Notes: a model not told the origin generated them from the letters alone. DNA of 64,000 bases from Lachnospiraceae bacterium (GCA_016286035.1 JAEERY010000075.1:1-64000), one strand, 5' to 3'; shown: positions 16,027-25,697, numbered from the stretch's first letter. Numbers and translations: made by a program.

Positions 16027-17820
16027 ATGTTTATAAATAAACTGAACCAATTGTATAAACCGGAAAGGATTCTGTACTATCTGGATGCAACTTCTGATGA
16101 GATAGCGCAGTATTATAAGGGTGATACACCTAAGGTGATAGGAAAATACGAGAATGCTTTCGGAACTTATGATTATCCGGGGGTGTTCTTTGTGGATTCT
16201 CTCGGCAGGGAAGTGCTGGGTATAGAATACAGACCGTCAGATAGCAGGATCGATTATCCTGATGATCTTAAATCCGTAGTCTTAAAGGGTGCTTTCTTTT
16301 ATTCTGTCGAGATAGATGAAGAGATACGTATATCAAGAGAGTTTCTTCATGAACTTTTTGACGGAATATCAAAGGATGATGATGCCCACAGGGTATACAG
16401 CGATCTTACGATATGCGAAGATCCCGGTGTGACGGGGGTCTTTCTGGAAAACGGCAAGATCAGGATACTGTATGAAGGAAAGATCGTAGATGACAGAGCG
16501 GCGTGTATCATAGAGGATAAGGATGAAGACTTTGAAAAGGCTTATCTTTACAGAACAGCTTTTTATGACCCGATAACATCTCATTACAACTGGAATCACC
16601 TGGTCGCATATCTTGAGATGCCTATAGACAAAGGTATAAATGACTATGCGTTTGTACACTTTGATATCAAGGAATTCAGGGTGATTAATGAGGTGTACGG
16701 CCATATAGCGGCCAATAAGGTGCTCTGCAATGTTGTAAAAGCCATTAACGAAGCGGATTTCGTTTATGCGAGTGCGCGCTGTCATAATGACAATTTTGCC
16801 ATGATGATAAAGGATATGCCGCAGGATGAGATAATAAGCACTCTTGAGGCTTTCTTTGAGAAACTTTCCCATCTTGAAGAAGATCCCAATTACAGGATAT
16901 TCTACAGGTGCGGTGTCGTTCCGATGCAGAGAGCCATGCTTTCGGGAAACCGTGTGGCTGATGCCGGCAAGATGGCACAGGCGCTCGGGACAAGTCACAA
17001 CAATACTGAGATCATCATTTACACAGATAAGATGCATGATGACATATCATGGGGCAATTATATCAAAGCCTATGTAGAGACTGCTATTGAAAATGATGAG
17101 TTTACGGTATTCCTTCAGCCGAAATTTGATATAAAGAAAAATACGATCAAGGGGTCTGAGGCTCTTATCAGATGGAATTACAAGAACAAGGAGTTCATGC
17201 CGCCTTCAAGGTTCATACCTTTCTTTGAAAAGGACGGTTCGATCGGAAAGATAGATGATGTTGTGTTAAGGAAGGTATGTGAATCATTGGCCCGATGGAA
17301 GAGCGAGGGAAGACCACTGTATCCTGTTTCGGTAAACCTTTCAAGAAACAGGATGTATGATAATCAGCTGATATCACATCTGGCACAGATAATAGATTCA
17401 TACGGTGTGGATCATGAACTGATAGAATTTGAACTTACCGAAAGTGCGACCTATGATAACATGGAGCATATGCTTCATGTGCTTGAAGAATTAAGAAGCA
17501 AGGGCTTTAAGATATCCATGGACGATTTCGGAACCGGTTATTCATCATTGTCACTTCTGACAATGATGCCAATAGATACTTTAAAGATCGACAAGAGCTT
17601 TGTGGATACGCTTGATGAGGATAAGATATCCGAGGAAAACCTGATCGTGTTGAGACATATCATAACCCTTGCGAGAGAACTCGGGTTTGTATGTCTTGCA
17701 GAAGGTGCCGAAAACAAGGGCCAGGTAGACAGACTGGGAGAGATGGGATGCGAGATAATACAGGGATATTATTACAGCAGACCGATTCCGATCAGTGAAT
17801 TTGAAAGTAAATATCTATAG
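16027..17820 (+). CDS. Degenerate GGDEF plus EAL c-di-GMP phosphodiesterase
   Basis: Residues 1-165 of 597 are an unrecognised soluble region. Residues 170-320 form a GGDEF-fold domain whose signature reads CHNDN (252-256), so it should not make c-di-GMP. Residues 345-597 are an EAL domain with its motif set apparently intact: EALIRW (E378), ELTES, DDFGTGYSS (D499, D500), KIDKSFV, AEGAEN and QGYYYS. It should hydrolyse c-di-GMP. There is no membrane segment. It lies between a hybrid kinase and copA with gaps of 30 and 12 bases, so the three are probably co-transcribed. Confidence 0.9.
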   Translation: MFINKLNQLYKPERILYYLDATSDEIAQYYKGDTPKVIGKYENAFGTYDYPGVFFVDSLGREVLGIEYRPSDSRIDYPDDLKSVVLKGAFFYSVEIDEEIRISREFLHELFDGISKDDDAHRVYSDLTICEDPGVTGVFLENGKIRILYEGKIVDDRAACIIEDKDEDFEKAYLYRTAFYDPITSHYNWNHLVAYLEMPIDKGINDYAFVHFDIKEFRVINEVYGHIAANKVLCNVVKAINEADFVYASARCHNDNFAMMIKDMPQDEIISTLEAFFEKLSHLEEDPNYRIFYRCGVVPMQRAMLSGNRVADAGKMAQALGTSHNNTEIIIYTDKMHDDISWGNYIKAYVETAIENDEFTVFLQPKFDIKKNTIKGSEALIRWNYKNKEFMPPSRFIPFFEKDGSIGKIDDVVLRKVCESLARWKSEGRPLYPVSVNLSRNRMYDNQLISHLAQIIDSYGVDHELIEFELTESATYDNMEHMLHVLEELRSKGFKISMDDFGTGYSSLSLLTMMPIDTLKIDKSFVDTLDEDKISEENLIVLRHIITLARELGFVCLAEGAENKGQVDRLGEMGCEIIQGYYYSRPIPISEFESKYL

Positions 17821-17832
17821 TAAAGGTTTAAT

Positions 17833-20367
17833 ATGCGACAGTACAATATTACGGGAATGAGCTGTGCGGCCTGTCAGGCCCGCGTTGAGAAGGCAGTGAA
17901 CTCGCTTGAAGGCATAGAGTCATGCTCAGTGAGTCTTTTGACCAACTCAATGGGAGTTGAAGGCAGTGCTGATGACAAAGACATAATAGAGGCCGTGGAA
18001 AAAGCAGGCTACGGCGCAAGCATAAAGGAAAGTGAGGGACTAAACGAGGGGGACATTTCTGCCCTTGTGAGAAGACTTGTCACTTCCCTTATTTTTTTGT
18101 TAATCCTAATGTATTTTTCAATGGGACATATGATGTTGGGATTTCCAATACCTGCTTTTCTGGAAGGAAAGCATATCTACCATGCTTTTATTCAGATGAT
18201 ACTCAGCCTGATAGTGATGATCATCAACAGAAAATTCTTTATAAGCGGGTCAAAAAGCCTTTTGGCAAAGGCACCGAACATGGACAGCCTTGTGGCTTTG
18301 GGGAGCGGCGTTTCCTTTGTCTACAGCCTAGGCGTTACAGTATTAATGATCATTGCAAAGAACAATGGCAATGAGGCGGCTGTTGGATCATACATGCATG
18401 ATCTTTATTATGAATCCGCAGCCATGATCCTTACTTTAATAACAGTAGGAAAGATGCTTGAAGCCAGATCCAAGGGAAAGACTACCGATGCGATAAAAAG
18501 ACTTCTTGATCTGTCACCGAAGACCGCCCATCTTATAAGGGATGGAAAAGAGATCACTGTCCCTGTTGAGGAAGTTAAGATCGATGATCTTTTTGCGATA
18601 AGACCCGGTGAGAGCATTCCGGTCGACGGTATAGTTAATGAGGGAGTATCGGCGATAGACGAATCGGCTCTTACAGGCGAGAGCATTCCGGTTGATAAAG
18701 CTTTAGGTGACAGAGTATTTGCAGGGACAATAAACAGTTCGGGATATCTTGTATGCAGGGCAGACAGGGTGGGAAGAGATACCACGCTTTCTCAGATAAT
18801 CCGTCTTGTCAGTGATGCCGCTGCCACCAAGGCACCTATTGCGAGGATAGCCGACAGAGTGTCAGGCATATTTGTACCGATCGTACTTGTGATAGCTGTG
18901 ATCACTTTTATCGTATGGATGATCCTTAAGGGGGAACCCGGTTTCGCTGTCGCAAGAGCTATATCCGTTCTTGTCATAAGCTGTCCGTGCGCTTTAGGAC
19001 TTGCAACACCAGTGGCAATAATGGTCGGAAGCGGAGTCGGTGCAAAGAACGGTATACTGTTTAAGACAGCAGTTTCGATCGAGGAGACGGGAAAGGCTGA
19101 TATTGTCGTACTCGATAAGACGGGAACGATAACAAACGGAAAACCTGTTGTGACCGACTGTGTAGCGATCAAGGCGGATTCTGATAACAAGCTTTTAAAA
19201 CTTGCAGGCATACTTGAAAAGAAAAGCGAGCATCCTCTTTCCAAGGCGGTTACTCAAAAATGCGAGGAACTTAATATTGATATTTCAGATGAGAACAGTG
19301 ACTTTGAAGTATTCCCGGGGAAAGGCTTAAAGTGCAGTTATAAGGGGATGACGCTTATCGGCGGAAACTCTGATTATATATTGAATAACTGCGAGGATAA
19401 GACATCGACTGATGAAGTCAACGAGACCGTTACGAGGCTTTCGGATGAAGGAAAGACTCCTCTTATCTTTGCAACATATGATAAGATACTTGGTATCATA
19501 GCGGTTGCTGATACTCTAAGACAAGACAGCGTAGAAGCAATAAAACAGCTCAAAAAAATGGGACTGTATGTTGTTATGCTGACTGGAGATAATGCAAGGA
19601 CAGCAAAAGCTACGGGAGCCGAGGCAGGTGTCGATAGGGTGATCGCAGGTGTATATCCCGACGGAAAATCAGGTGTGATAGAAGAACTTAAGAAGTTTGG
19701 AAAAGTCATAATGGTAGGAGACGGGATAAATGATGCGCCTGCTCTTGCCGGTGCGGATACGGGAATGGCTATCGGTGCAGGAACCGATGTTGCTATAGAT
19801 TCGGCTGAAGTGGTGCTTATGAACAGTTCGGTTAAGGATGTGGCAGCAGCCGTAAGGCTTTCAAGAGCAACATTAAAAAACATATACGAGAATCTGTTCT
19901 GGGCTTTCATCTACAACATGATAGGCATCCCTCTGGCAGCAGGTGTATTTTATAATGCCGGACTTAAACTCAGTCCTATGATAGGAGCGGCAGCGATGAG
20001 TCTGTCAAGCTTCTGTGTTGTCAGCAATGCGCTGAGACTAAACATGTGTCGCATACATGATGCAACGCGTGACAGAACAAAGAAAAAAACACTGGAAAGT
20101 ATTCCTGAGTTTGATATTTCACAGTTTAATAAAGAGATCAAAAAGGAGAGTAAAGTTATGGTTAAGACAATGAATATCGAAGGTATGATGTGTGCTCATT
20201 GCGAGGCCAGCGTCAAGAAGGCACTCGAGAGCATAGACGGTGTCAGTGAAGCGATCGTAAGCCATGAAAAAAACAATGCTGTCGTTACACTGAGCAAAGA
20301 AGTTTCCAATGATGTATTAAAAGATGCCGTGGAAGCAAAAGACTACAAGGTTTTGTCTGTAGAATAA
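17833..20367 (+). CDS. copA: Copper-exporting P-type ATPase with HMA domains at both ends
   Basis: The 844-residue P1B-ATPase starts with an HMA domain (GMSCAAC, C11 and C14), followed by paired helices, the actuator loop DESALTGES, the metal-path helix motif CPC (384-386), the phosphorylation site DKTGT (D428), the HP motif in SEHPLSKAV and the hinge GDGINDAPA. This set indicates Cu(I) export driven by ATP. Unusually, a second HMA (EGMMCAHC, C787 and C790) is fused after the last helices. An AAAGGAG site and in-frame ATG precede it (20142-20160), which could yield a free chaperone. It follows the EAL gene by 12 bases. Confidence 0.92.
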   Translation: MRQYNITGMSCAACQARVEKAVNSLEGIESCSVSLLTNSMGVEGSADDKDIIEAVEKAGYGASIKESEGLNEGDISALVRRLVTSLIFLLILMYFSMGHMMLGFPIPAFLEGKHIYHAFIQMILSLIVMIINRKFFISGSKSLLAKAPNMDSLVALGSGVSFVYSLGVTVLMIIAKNNGNEAAVGSYMHDLYYESAAMILTLITVGKMLEARSKGKTTDAIKRLLDLSPKTAHLIRDGKEITVPVEEVKIDDLFAIRPGESIPVDGIVNEGVSAIDESALTGESIPVDKALGDRVFAGTINSSGYLVCRADRVGRDTTLSQIIRLVSDAAATKAPIARIADRVSGIFVPIVLVIAVITFIVWMILKGEPGFAVARAISVLVISCPCALGLATPVAIMVGSGVGAKNGILFKTAVSIEETGKADIVVLDKTGTITNGKPVVTDCVAIKADSDNKLLKLAGILEKKSEHPLSKAVTQKCEELNIDISDENSDFEVFPGKGLKCSYKGMTLIGGNSDYILNNCEDKTSTDEVNETVTRLSDEGKTPLIFATYDKILGIIAVADTLRQDSVEAIKQLKKMGLYVVMLTGDNARTAKATGAEAGVDRVIAGVYPDGKSGVIEELKKFGKVIMVGDGINDAPALAGADTGMAIGAGTDVAIDSAEVVLMNSSVKDVAAAVRLSRATLKNIYENLFWAFIYNMIGIPLAAGVFYNAGLKLSPMIGAAAMSLSSFCVVSNALRLNMCRIHDATRDRTKKKTLESIPEFDISQFNKEIKKESKVMVKTMNIEGMMCAHCEASVKKALESIDGVSEAIVSHEKNNAVVTLSKEVSNDVLKDAVEAKDYKVLSVE
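20142..20367 (+). promoter_or_regulatory. Internal ribosome site and start for a CopZ-like product inside copA
   Basis: AAAGGAG (20142-20148) lies 9 bases before an in-frame ATG (20158). Translation from it would give a 69-residue protein that is exactly the C-terminal HMA domain (MVKTMNIEGMMCAHC start). The site falls in the linker between the last membrane helix and this domain. It could be used as an internal start, giving a stand-alone copper chaperone from the same gene. Confidence 0.5.
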
Positions 20368-20390
20368 GACAATGACCAAAAGGAGAAACA

Positions 20391-21173
20391 GTGAAACTAT
20401 TTTTTATCAGACACGGAGATCCCGATTACGAACATGACACAATCACACAAAAGGGCATTGAAGAAGCAAAGCAGCTGGCTTCTTATATAGACAGGCTTAA
20501 GATTGATGATGCATATCAGTCGCCTCTTGGAAGAGCCGTCGATACGGCGGCGTATTCGCTTGAAGCACTGGGGATGAAAGCAGTTACAAAGGACTGGTTA
20601 AGGGAATTTCCGGCACAGTTTGATCCGAACATATCAGAAGAGACCGCTAAAGCATATGCCACTGCGCTAAAGACAAATCCCGATACAGGGCTTTACAAGA
20701 CAAGGATCATGTGGGATGTTTTACCGTCATATTATGGAGTACACCCTGAACTGTTCGACAGGTATGCCTGGAGGGATTCGGATCTTGTAAAGTGTTCCGA
20801 TATGGTCGAGAAGTATGACTATGTCAGGGAAGCTTTCTACGGGCTTTTAAACGAATACGGATACGAAAGAGACGGGGATGTGTTCAAGGTCAGAGAAAAC
20901 AATGACAAAAGAGTCGCATTCTTCTGTCATTTCGGTATCACGGCCGTTATACTGTCCACCTTATGGAATGTATCCCCGTTTGTACCGCTGCAGTTTCTTG
21001 CCACGGCTCCGACATCGGTGACCGAGCTTGCAACGGAAGAGAGGCAAAAGGGGATAGCCACTTTCAGGACACTGAGGATTGGAGATACAACGCATATCTC
21101 GATCGCTGGTTCAGAGCCTTCTTTCTCTGCGAGATTCTGCGAGAGATTCGAAAACACCGATGAGAGACATTAA
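20391..21173 (+). CDS. Histidine phosphatase superfamily protein
   Basis: The 260-residue protein opens with MKLFFIRHGDPDY, the RHG catalytic box of the phosphoglycerate-mutase-like phosphatases (R7, H8), has the SPLGRAVDTA segment after the second strand and a second catalytic histidine in FCHFGITAV. It should be a cytoplasmic phosphomonoesterase; the substrate is unknown. The middle (about residues 85-150) is longer than in minimal family members. The start is GTG 20391 with AAAGGAG at 20379-20385. It follows copA by 23 bases and ends the same-strand run before the pfp promoter. Confidence 0.88.
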   Translation: MKLFFIRHGDPDYEHDTITQKGIEEAKQLASYIDRLKIDDAYQSPLGRAVDTAAYSLEALGMKAVTKDWLREFPAQFDPNISEETAKAYATALKTNPDTGLYKTRIMWDVLPSYYGVHPELFDRYAWRDSDLVKCSDMVEKYDYVREAFYGLLNEYGYERDGDVFKVRENNDKRVAFFCHFGITAVILSTLWNVSPFVPLQFLATAPTSVTELATEERQKGIATFRTLRIGDTTHISIAGSEPSFSARFCERFENTDERH

Positions 21174-21183
21174 ATACAAATAA

Positions 21184-21213
21184 TTGTAAAAAAAACATAA
21201 ATCGTGCTATAAT
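21184..21213 (+). promoter_or_regulatory. Promoter of pfp
   Basis: TTGTAA (21184-21189), an 18-base spacer and TATAAT (21208-21213), with TGC directly before the -10. It is 45 bases before the start codon. Confidence 0.7.
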
Positions 21214-21257
21214 CCATTTTGGAAAAATAATTTTTTATATTATAAAGGAGATACAAG

Positions 21258-22922
21258 ATGAACCTTTCACCACTTCAGAAAGCGAGATACGAGTACTCAC
21301 CTAAGCTTCCGGGAATGCTTAGAAACGGTATCTCAGAAATCTGTGTTAAGGACGGAGCTCCCACAGAGAGCGTAGCAGATCAGGATAAGATCAAGGCACT
21401 TTTCCCTAACACATACGGAAAGAACGAGATCACATTCGCAAAAGGAAACAACACATCAGCAGCTAAAAAGCAGGTTGTAGGTGTTATCCTTTCAGGCGGA
21501 CAGGCTCCCGGCGGACACAACGTTGTATGCGGTCTTTACGATGCACTTAAGGCAACAGATAAGAACAACGTGCTCCTTGGATTCAAGGGCGGTCCCGACG
21601 GACTTTTAAAGAATGATTACATTGAGTTTGACGATGAGTTTATCGATGCTTACAGAAACACCGGCGGATTTGATATCATCGGTTCAGGAAGAACAAAACT
21701 CGAGACGCAGGAACAGTTTGGAATAGTTGCTGAGAACGCTAAGAAGAACGGTCTTACAGCTATCGTTATCATCGGTGGTGATGATTCCAACACAAACGCA
21801 GCTACTCTTGCTGAGTACATGGCTGCAAATAACACAGGCGTTCAGGTTATCGGTTGTCCCAAGACCATTGACGGTGACCTTAAGAACGAGGATATCGAGG
21901 CTTCATTCGGTTTCGATACAGCTACAAAGACATATTCTGAGCTTATAGGTAACATCGAAAGAGATGCAAACTCAGCTAAGAAGTACTGGCACTTCATCAA
22001 AGTTATGGGTAGAAGCGCTTCTCACGTTGCACTTGAGTGTGCACTTGAGACACAGCCTAATATCTGCCTTATCGGTGAGGAAGTTGCTGCAAAGAAGATG
22101 TCTCTTGCTCAGATCACAAATTATATCGCTGATGCAGTTGAGAAGCGTGGAAACAACGGCGAGAATTTCGGTGTTGCAATAATCCCTGAAGGTATCGTTG
22201 AGTTCGTTCCCGAGTTCTCTGCACTTATCGCTGAGATCAATGAACTCCTTGCAGGTCAGAAGACTGAAGAGTTCAATGCACTTCCCGATTGGAATGCAAA
22301 GTATGATTTCATAAAGAAGGGTCTTACAGACGCTTCATTCGCAGTATTCGATATTCTTCCCCAGGGAATCCAGCAGCAGCTTTTCCTTGAGAGAGATCCT
22401 CACGGAAACGTTCAGGTTTCTCTTATCGAGTCTGAGAAGCTCTTCTCTGAGATGGTTAAGAATGAGCTTGCAAAGAGAAAAGCAGCAGGAACATACAAGG
22501 GTAAGTTCGGAGCACAGCATCACTTCTTCGGTTACGAAGGAAGATGTGCATTCCCTTCTAACTTTGATGCAGATTACTGCTATTCACTCGGATACAATGC
22601 ATTCATGCTCATTCAGTACGGTTACACAGGATATCTTTCAAAGGTTTCAAATCTTTCAAAGCCTGCTGAAGAGTGGGTTGCAGGCGGTATGCCTATAACA
22701 AAGATGATGAACATCGAGAGAAGAAACGGTCAGGACAAGCCTGTTATCCGTAAGGCTCTTGTTGAACTTGACGGCGCACCGTTTAAGTACTTTGAAGCAC
22801 ACAGAGAAGAGTGGGCAGTTAAGACTGCATTCACATATCCCGGTGCTATCCAGTACTACGGACCTTCTGAAGTATGTGATCTTACAACAAGAACACTTGC
22901 TCTTGAGAAGGGTGCAAACTAA
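21258..22922 (+). CDS. pfp: Diphosphate--fructose-6-phosphate 1-phosphotransferase
   Basis: The 554-residue enzyme is the long PPi-dependent phosphofructokinase type. Visible motifs are [36 protein letters not shown] (residues 173-180, where the second Asp replaces the Gly of ATP-dependent enzymes and favours PPi), and [10 protein letters not shown]. It interconverts fructose-6-phosphate and fructose-1,6-bisphosphate in the cytoplasm, saving ATP in glycolysis. The gene is monocistronic, with a strong extended promoter, AAAGGAG before ATG 21258 and a terminator just after. Its codon choice is uniform (ctt, aag, gga rich), as expected of a highly expressed gene. Confidence 0.95.
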   Translation: MNLSPLQKARYEYSPKLPGMLRNGISEICVKDGAPTESVADQDKIKALFPNTYGKNEITFAKGNNTSAAKKQVVGVILSGGQAPGGHNVVCGLYDALKATDKNNVLLGFKGGPDGLLKNDYIEFDDEFIDAYRNTGGFDIIGSGRTKLETQEQFGIVAENAKKNGLTAIVIIGGDDSNTNAATLAEYMAANNTGVQVIGCPKTIDGDLKNEDIEASFGFDTATKTYSELIGNIERDANSAKKYWHFIKVMGRSASHVALECALETQPNICLIGEEVAAKKMSLAQITNYIADAVEKRGNNGENFGVAIIPEGIVEFVPEFSALIAEINELLAGQKTEEFNALPDWNAKYDFIKKGLTDASFAVFDILPQGIQQQLFLERDPHGNVQVSLIESEKLFSEMVKNELAKRKAAGTYKGKFGAQHHFFGYEGRCAFPSNFDADYCYSLGYNAFMLIQYGYTGYLSKVSNLSKPAEEWVAGGMPITKMMNIERRNGQDKPVIRKALVELDGAPFKYFEAHREEWAVKTAFTYPGAIQYYGPSEVCDLTTRTLALEKGAN

Positions 22923-22941
22923 TACTTTTTGAATTCTTTAA

Positions 22942-22982
22942 AGAGGCGATAAATCCTATGGGTTTATTGCCTCTGTTTTTTT
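22942..22982 (+). terminator. Terminator of pfp
   Basis: Long stem with two internal mismatches (22942-22956 with 22960-22974) followed by seven T. Confidence 0.8.
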
Positions 22983-22986
22983 ATGG

Positions 22987-22995
22987 TGGTATTAT
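22987..22995 (+). promoter_or_regulatory. Extended -10 promoter before the NYN gene
   Basis: TGGTATTAT lies 33 bases before the start codon, directly after the pfp terminator. No clear -35 is present. Confidence 0.35.
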
Positions 22996-23027
22996 ATATT
23001 AAGATGTATTAGCACAAGGAGTCTTAT

Positions 23028-23978
23028 ATGAATGAAAAGATAGCACTTCTCATAGATGCGGAAAATACCAGCGTTAAATACCTGGATGTGGTACTAAAGG
23101 AGCTTAAGCAGTACGGTGATATATCATTCCAGAGAATGTATGGTGATTTTTCCAATCCCAAGATGTCAGACTGGGCCAAGAGAGGGCTTGATTATGCCAT
23201 AGTCCCGATCCACCAGGCCATATACAAGACGGGAAAGAATGCGGCTGATATCATGCTTGTCATAGATGCCATGGATATCCTTTATCAGAACAATGTGGAC
23301 GGATTCTGTATAGTAACTTCCGACAGCGATTTTACAAGGCTTGCCAACAGGCTTCGCGAGGGAGGAAAGAGAGTCATCGGCATGGGAAAGAGTGATGCCT
23401 CAAAGACATTCATTTCCGCGTGCAACGAGTATAAATTTTTAGACAAGATCACCGATGACGATTCAGATTCATATGACGGACCTGAAAAGAAGGACAGTGC
23501 CGTAACTCCGCTCAGTGAAATAAAGATGGCTATCAACTATATCGTTCAGCAGGCCGAGAGCAGGGGCGAGGAAGCATATCTTGGATCGACCAAGAGCCAG
23601 CTTCAGAGAGAATTTGCTGATTTTGATGAGAGAAACTATGGTTATTCGCTTTTCAGGAAGTTTATAGAGGATGAGACCAAATTTGAAGTAAAGCAGAAGG
23701 GATCTTCGGCTTATATAGTAAGAAAACAGCAGGAAAAGAAGCAGGATATAACACAAAAACTTGAGAAGTACATACTTGATAAAGCGGCAGGAAGACCTGA
23801 ACTCGGAGATCTTGGAAGAGATATACATATCAAATTCCCGAATTTCAAATATAAGGAGCTTGGATATTCAAAGCTGAGTAAATATATTGAGAGTCTTCCG
23901 CAGGTAAAGATAGTCACACAGGATGACGGAAGCAAGAATTTTGTCATGCTTAAAGAAACGAAGGAAAAGAAGGAATAG
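23028..23978 (+). CDS. NYN domain (LabA/DUF88-like) protein with C-terminal OST-HTH/LOTUS-like region
   Basis: Residues 1-140 of 316 form a NYN (PIN-like) domain: LLIDAENTS, ADIMLVIDAMD and SDSDFTRLANRLRE carry the conserved acidic residues of the predicted metal-dependent ribonuclease site. Residues 160-316 contain two similar blocks (LQREFADFDERNYGYSLFRK and LGRDIHIKFPNFKYKELGYS) that match the OST-HTH/LOTUS RNA-binding pattern ending in a 'GYSxLxKfi' helix. The protein probably cuts or binds RNA in the cytoplasm; the target is unknown. AAGGAG precedes ATG 23028. The AI-2E transporter gene follows 9 bases later. Confidence 0.88.
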   Translation: MNEKIALLIDAENTSVKYLDVVLKELKQYGDISFQRMYGDFSNPKMSDWAKRGLDYAIVPIHQAIYKTGKNAADIMLVIDAMDILYQNNVDGFCIVTSDSDFTRLANRLREGGKRVIGMGKSDASKTFISACNEYKFLDKITDDDSDSYDGPEKKDSAVTPLSEIKMAINYIVQQAESRGEEAYLGSTKSQLQREFADFDERNYGYSLFRKFIEDETKFEVKQKGSSAYIVRKQQEKKQDITQKLEKYILDKAAGRPELGDLGRDIHIKFPNFKYKELGYSKLSKYIESLPQVKIVTQDDGSKNFVMLKETKEKKE

Positions 23979-23987
23979 ACTAAAGAA

Positions 23988-25106
23988 ATGAAGCTTAATG
24001 ATCTAAAGAACAAAAAATGGTATAACGGAATGCTCATAGCATGCTGTGCGGTCATTCTGTATGTGGTACTTTCAAACCTTACAAGCGTACTTGGTGTGAT
24101 AAGAACGTTTCTCGGGTATTTCACACCGCTGTTTTTAGGATGTGTACTGGCATATCTTATGAACCCTCTTGCAAGATTCTTTGATAAGAAGGTGTTCAAA
24201 AAGATGAAAAAAGAGAAGCTTAGGTGGTCCGTATCAACAGTACTGGCAGTCATAACGGTCCTTTTGATGATAGGATTCATACTTGGTACTTTGATCCCCC
24301 AGCTGGTTGACAGTGTCAAGGCATTTTCCGGAAATCTTGACGGATACCTTATTGCGTTAAAGGAACTGACAATCAAATGGCAGATAACAAAATATGTCGA
24401 TATAGATAAGATAATGGCTTCTTCCGAAAATATATGGAAGACCGTAATGGATTACGCATCGGACAACATAGAAAATATTGTTGATGCAAGTGCAGGTGTA
24501 GGCAAATCACTTGTCAACTGGCTTTTGGGACTGATACTTTCAATCTATCTGCTAATGGCAAAGGATTCCGTTAAATCAGGAGTAGCAAGACTGTTAAAGG
24601 CTGTTTTGCCTCAAAAGAGCTATACTTCATTCAGAACGTTCCTTGTAAGATGTGATGATATACTGTCACACTATATCATATACAGTCTCATCGAATGCAT
24701 ACTTATAGGTGTCATAAATGCGATATTTATGAGTATCATGGGTATGCAGTATGTGGGAATGATCTCTGTTGTCATAGCAGCGACGAACCTGATCCCGACA
24801 TTCGGACCCATCATAGGAGGAGTGATCGGAGCTTTTATCCTTGTTCTGGTAAATCCATGGCATTCACTTGCCTTTATCATATTCGCTCTTGTGCTTCAGA
24901 CAATAGACGGTTATGTGATAAAGCCAAAACTCTTTGGCAATTCACTCGGAGTATCGGGGCTGTTGATCTTAATAACGATAATAGTCGGCGGAAACATGTT
25001 CAGTGTGGTAGGTATCCTTCTTGCGATACCGTTTGCAGCTATTATAGATTTTGTTTATAAGGATTATCTGCTCGTTGCTCTCGAAAAGAAGAAGACGAAT
25101 GCTTGA
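23988..25106 (+). CDS. AI-2E family transporter
   Basis: The 372-residue membrane protein has the AI-2E/PerM layout: two helices at the start (about residues 15-60), a long extracytoplasmic region, then four or five helices including the family segment NLIPTFGPIIGG and a late GNSLGVSGLLILITIIVGG. Members transport small molecules or ions; an autoinducer-2 role is not shown for most. The ribosome site is weak (GAAGGA about 17 bases upstream), so translation may be coupled to the NYN gene, whose stop is 9 bases away. The next promoter overlaps this gene's stop codon. Confidence 0.88.
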   Translation: MKLNDLKNKKWYNGMLIACCAVILYVVLSNLTSVLGVIRTFLGYFTPLFLGCVLAYLMNPLARFFDKKVFKKMKKEKLRWSVSTVLAVITVLLMIGFILGTLIPQLVDSVKAFSGNLDGYLIALKELTIKWQITKYVDIDKIMASSENIWKTVMDYASDNIENIVDASAGVGKSLVNWLLGLILSIYLLMAKDSVKSGVARLLKAVLPQKSYTSFRTFLVRCDDILSHYIIYSLIECILIGVINAIFMSIMGMQYVGMISVVIAATNLIPTFGPIIGGVIGAFILVLVNPWHSLAFIIFALVLQTIDGYVIKPKLFGNSLGVSGLLILITIIVGGNMFSVVGILLAIPFAAIIDFVYKDYLLVALEKKKTNA

Positions 25107-25132
25107 GTGCGGACTGTCTGGTATGATATACT
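25103..25132 (+). promoter_or_regulatory. Promoter of the two small genes
   Basis: TTGAGT (25103-25108, overlapping the preceding stop), an 18-base spacer and TATACT (25127-25132) with an extended TGA. Confidence 0.55.
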
Positions 25133-25157
25133 TAAGTTACAGAAGGAGGTATACGCC

Positions 25158-25451
25158 ATGAGATGTAAAAGAACACCTATTGAAGCTGATGTTTTCGAGT
25201 ATAAGGTTGGCAGCAATCTCGAAGATGGTTGGGAGCCTTTTTCGGATGTGGTGACCAAGATGTGGATAGTGACAGACAGACTCATAAAGATCACCAAGGA
25301 AAACGGAACTGTAGTCTGCCCGTACATTAATCACAGGAGAGGCCGTACTTTCATAGAAGAAGGAGATTATGTCATTATCGATGATGACGGCACAAAGCAT
25401 GTATGCGGAGCCGACAAGATCTTCTTAAGATATGAGAACATAGAAAAGTAG
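25158..25451 (+). CDS. Small conserved-looking protein of unknown function
   Basis: The 97-residue soluble protein opens MRCKRTPIEADVFEYKVG and ends with a segment (TFIEEGDYVIIDDDGTKHVCG) that resembles the short 'GDYVI..dG..y.c.pdiF...Y' domain found in many phage-related small proteins. I cannot name a function. ATG 25158 was chosen because GGAGG lies at 25145-25149; the longer frame to 25107 would begin inside the promoter. It has its own promoter, and a second small gene begins 6 bases after its stop. Confidence 0.7.
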   Translation: MRCKRTPIEADVFEYKVGSNLEDGWEPFSDVVTKMWIVTDRLIKITKENGTVVCPYINHRRGRTFIEEGDYVIIDDDGTKHVCGADKIFLRYENIEK

Positions 25452-25457
25452 GAGACT

Positions 25458-25649
25458 ATGATGGACGAATCCAAGATCGATGAGATAATGAACATGATCG
25501 ATTCAAAGATGGAAAGCGGTGTCGGAAGACTTTCCGTTAAGTTTGAAGAAGACCAGCAGGAGGGTACAGTTAAGGAGCATTATCATCACGGCAGATGTGA
25601 TGTGGGAAGCCCCTGGGCTAAAGGAACAGTATCAAACTGCGATCTGTGA
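25458..25649 (+). CDS. Small protein of unknown function with a His/Cys-containing tail
   Basis: The 63-residue protein has an acidic amphipathic first half and a second half with HYHHGRCDVGSPWAKG and a late Cys (SNCDL). Two cysteines and three clustered histidines could bind metal, but this is inference. I do not recognise it. AGGAG (25450-25454) precedes ATG 25458, with a second ATG directly after it. It shares a transcript with the preceding small gene and is followed by a strong terminator. Confidence 0.6.
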   Translation: MMDESKIDEIMNMIDSKMESGVGRLSVKFEEDQQEGTVKEHYHHGRCDVGSPWAKGTVSNCDL

Positions 25650-25697
25650 CCGGTAATTAAAGATTACCTTTTATTTGATTGTGTTTAAATATGATAT

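Noticed and set aside
16369..17037. 222-residue open frame on the minus strand inside the GGDEF/EAL gene
   Set aside because: It is antisense to a well-supported gene, has no ribosome site and no recognisable domain.
23711..24376. 221-residue minus-strand frame across the NYN and AI-2E genes
   Set aside because: Low-complexity hydrophobic shadow of two real plus-strand genes, with no start signal.
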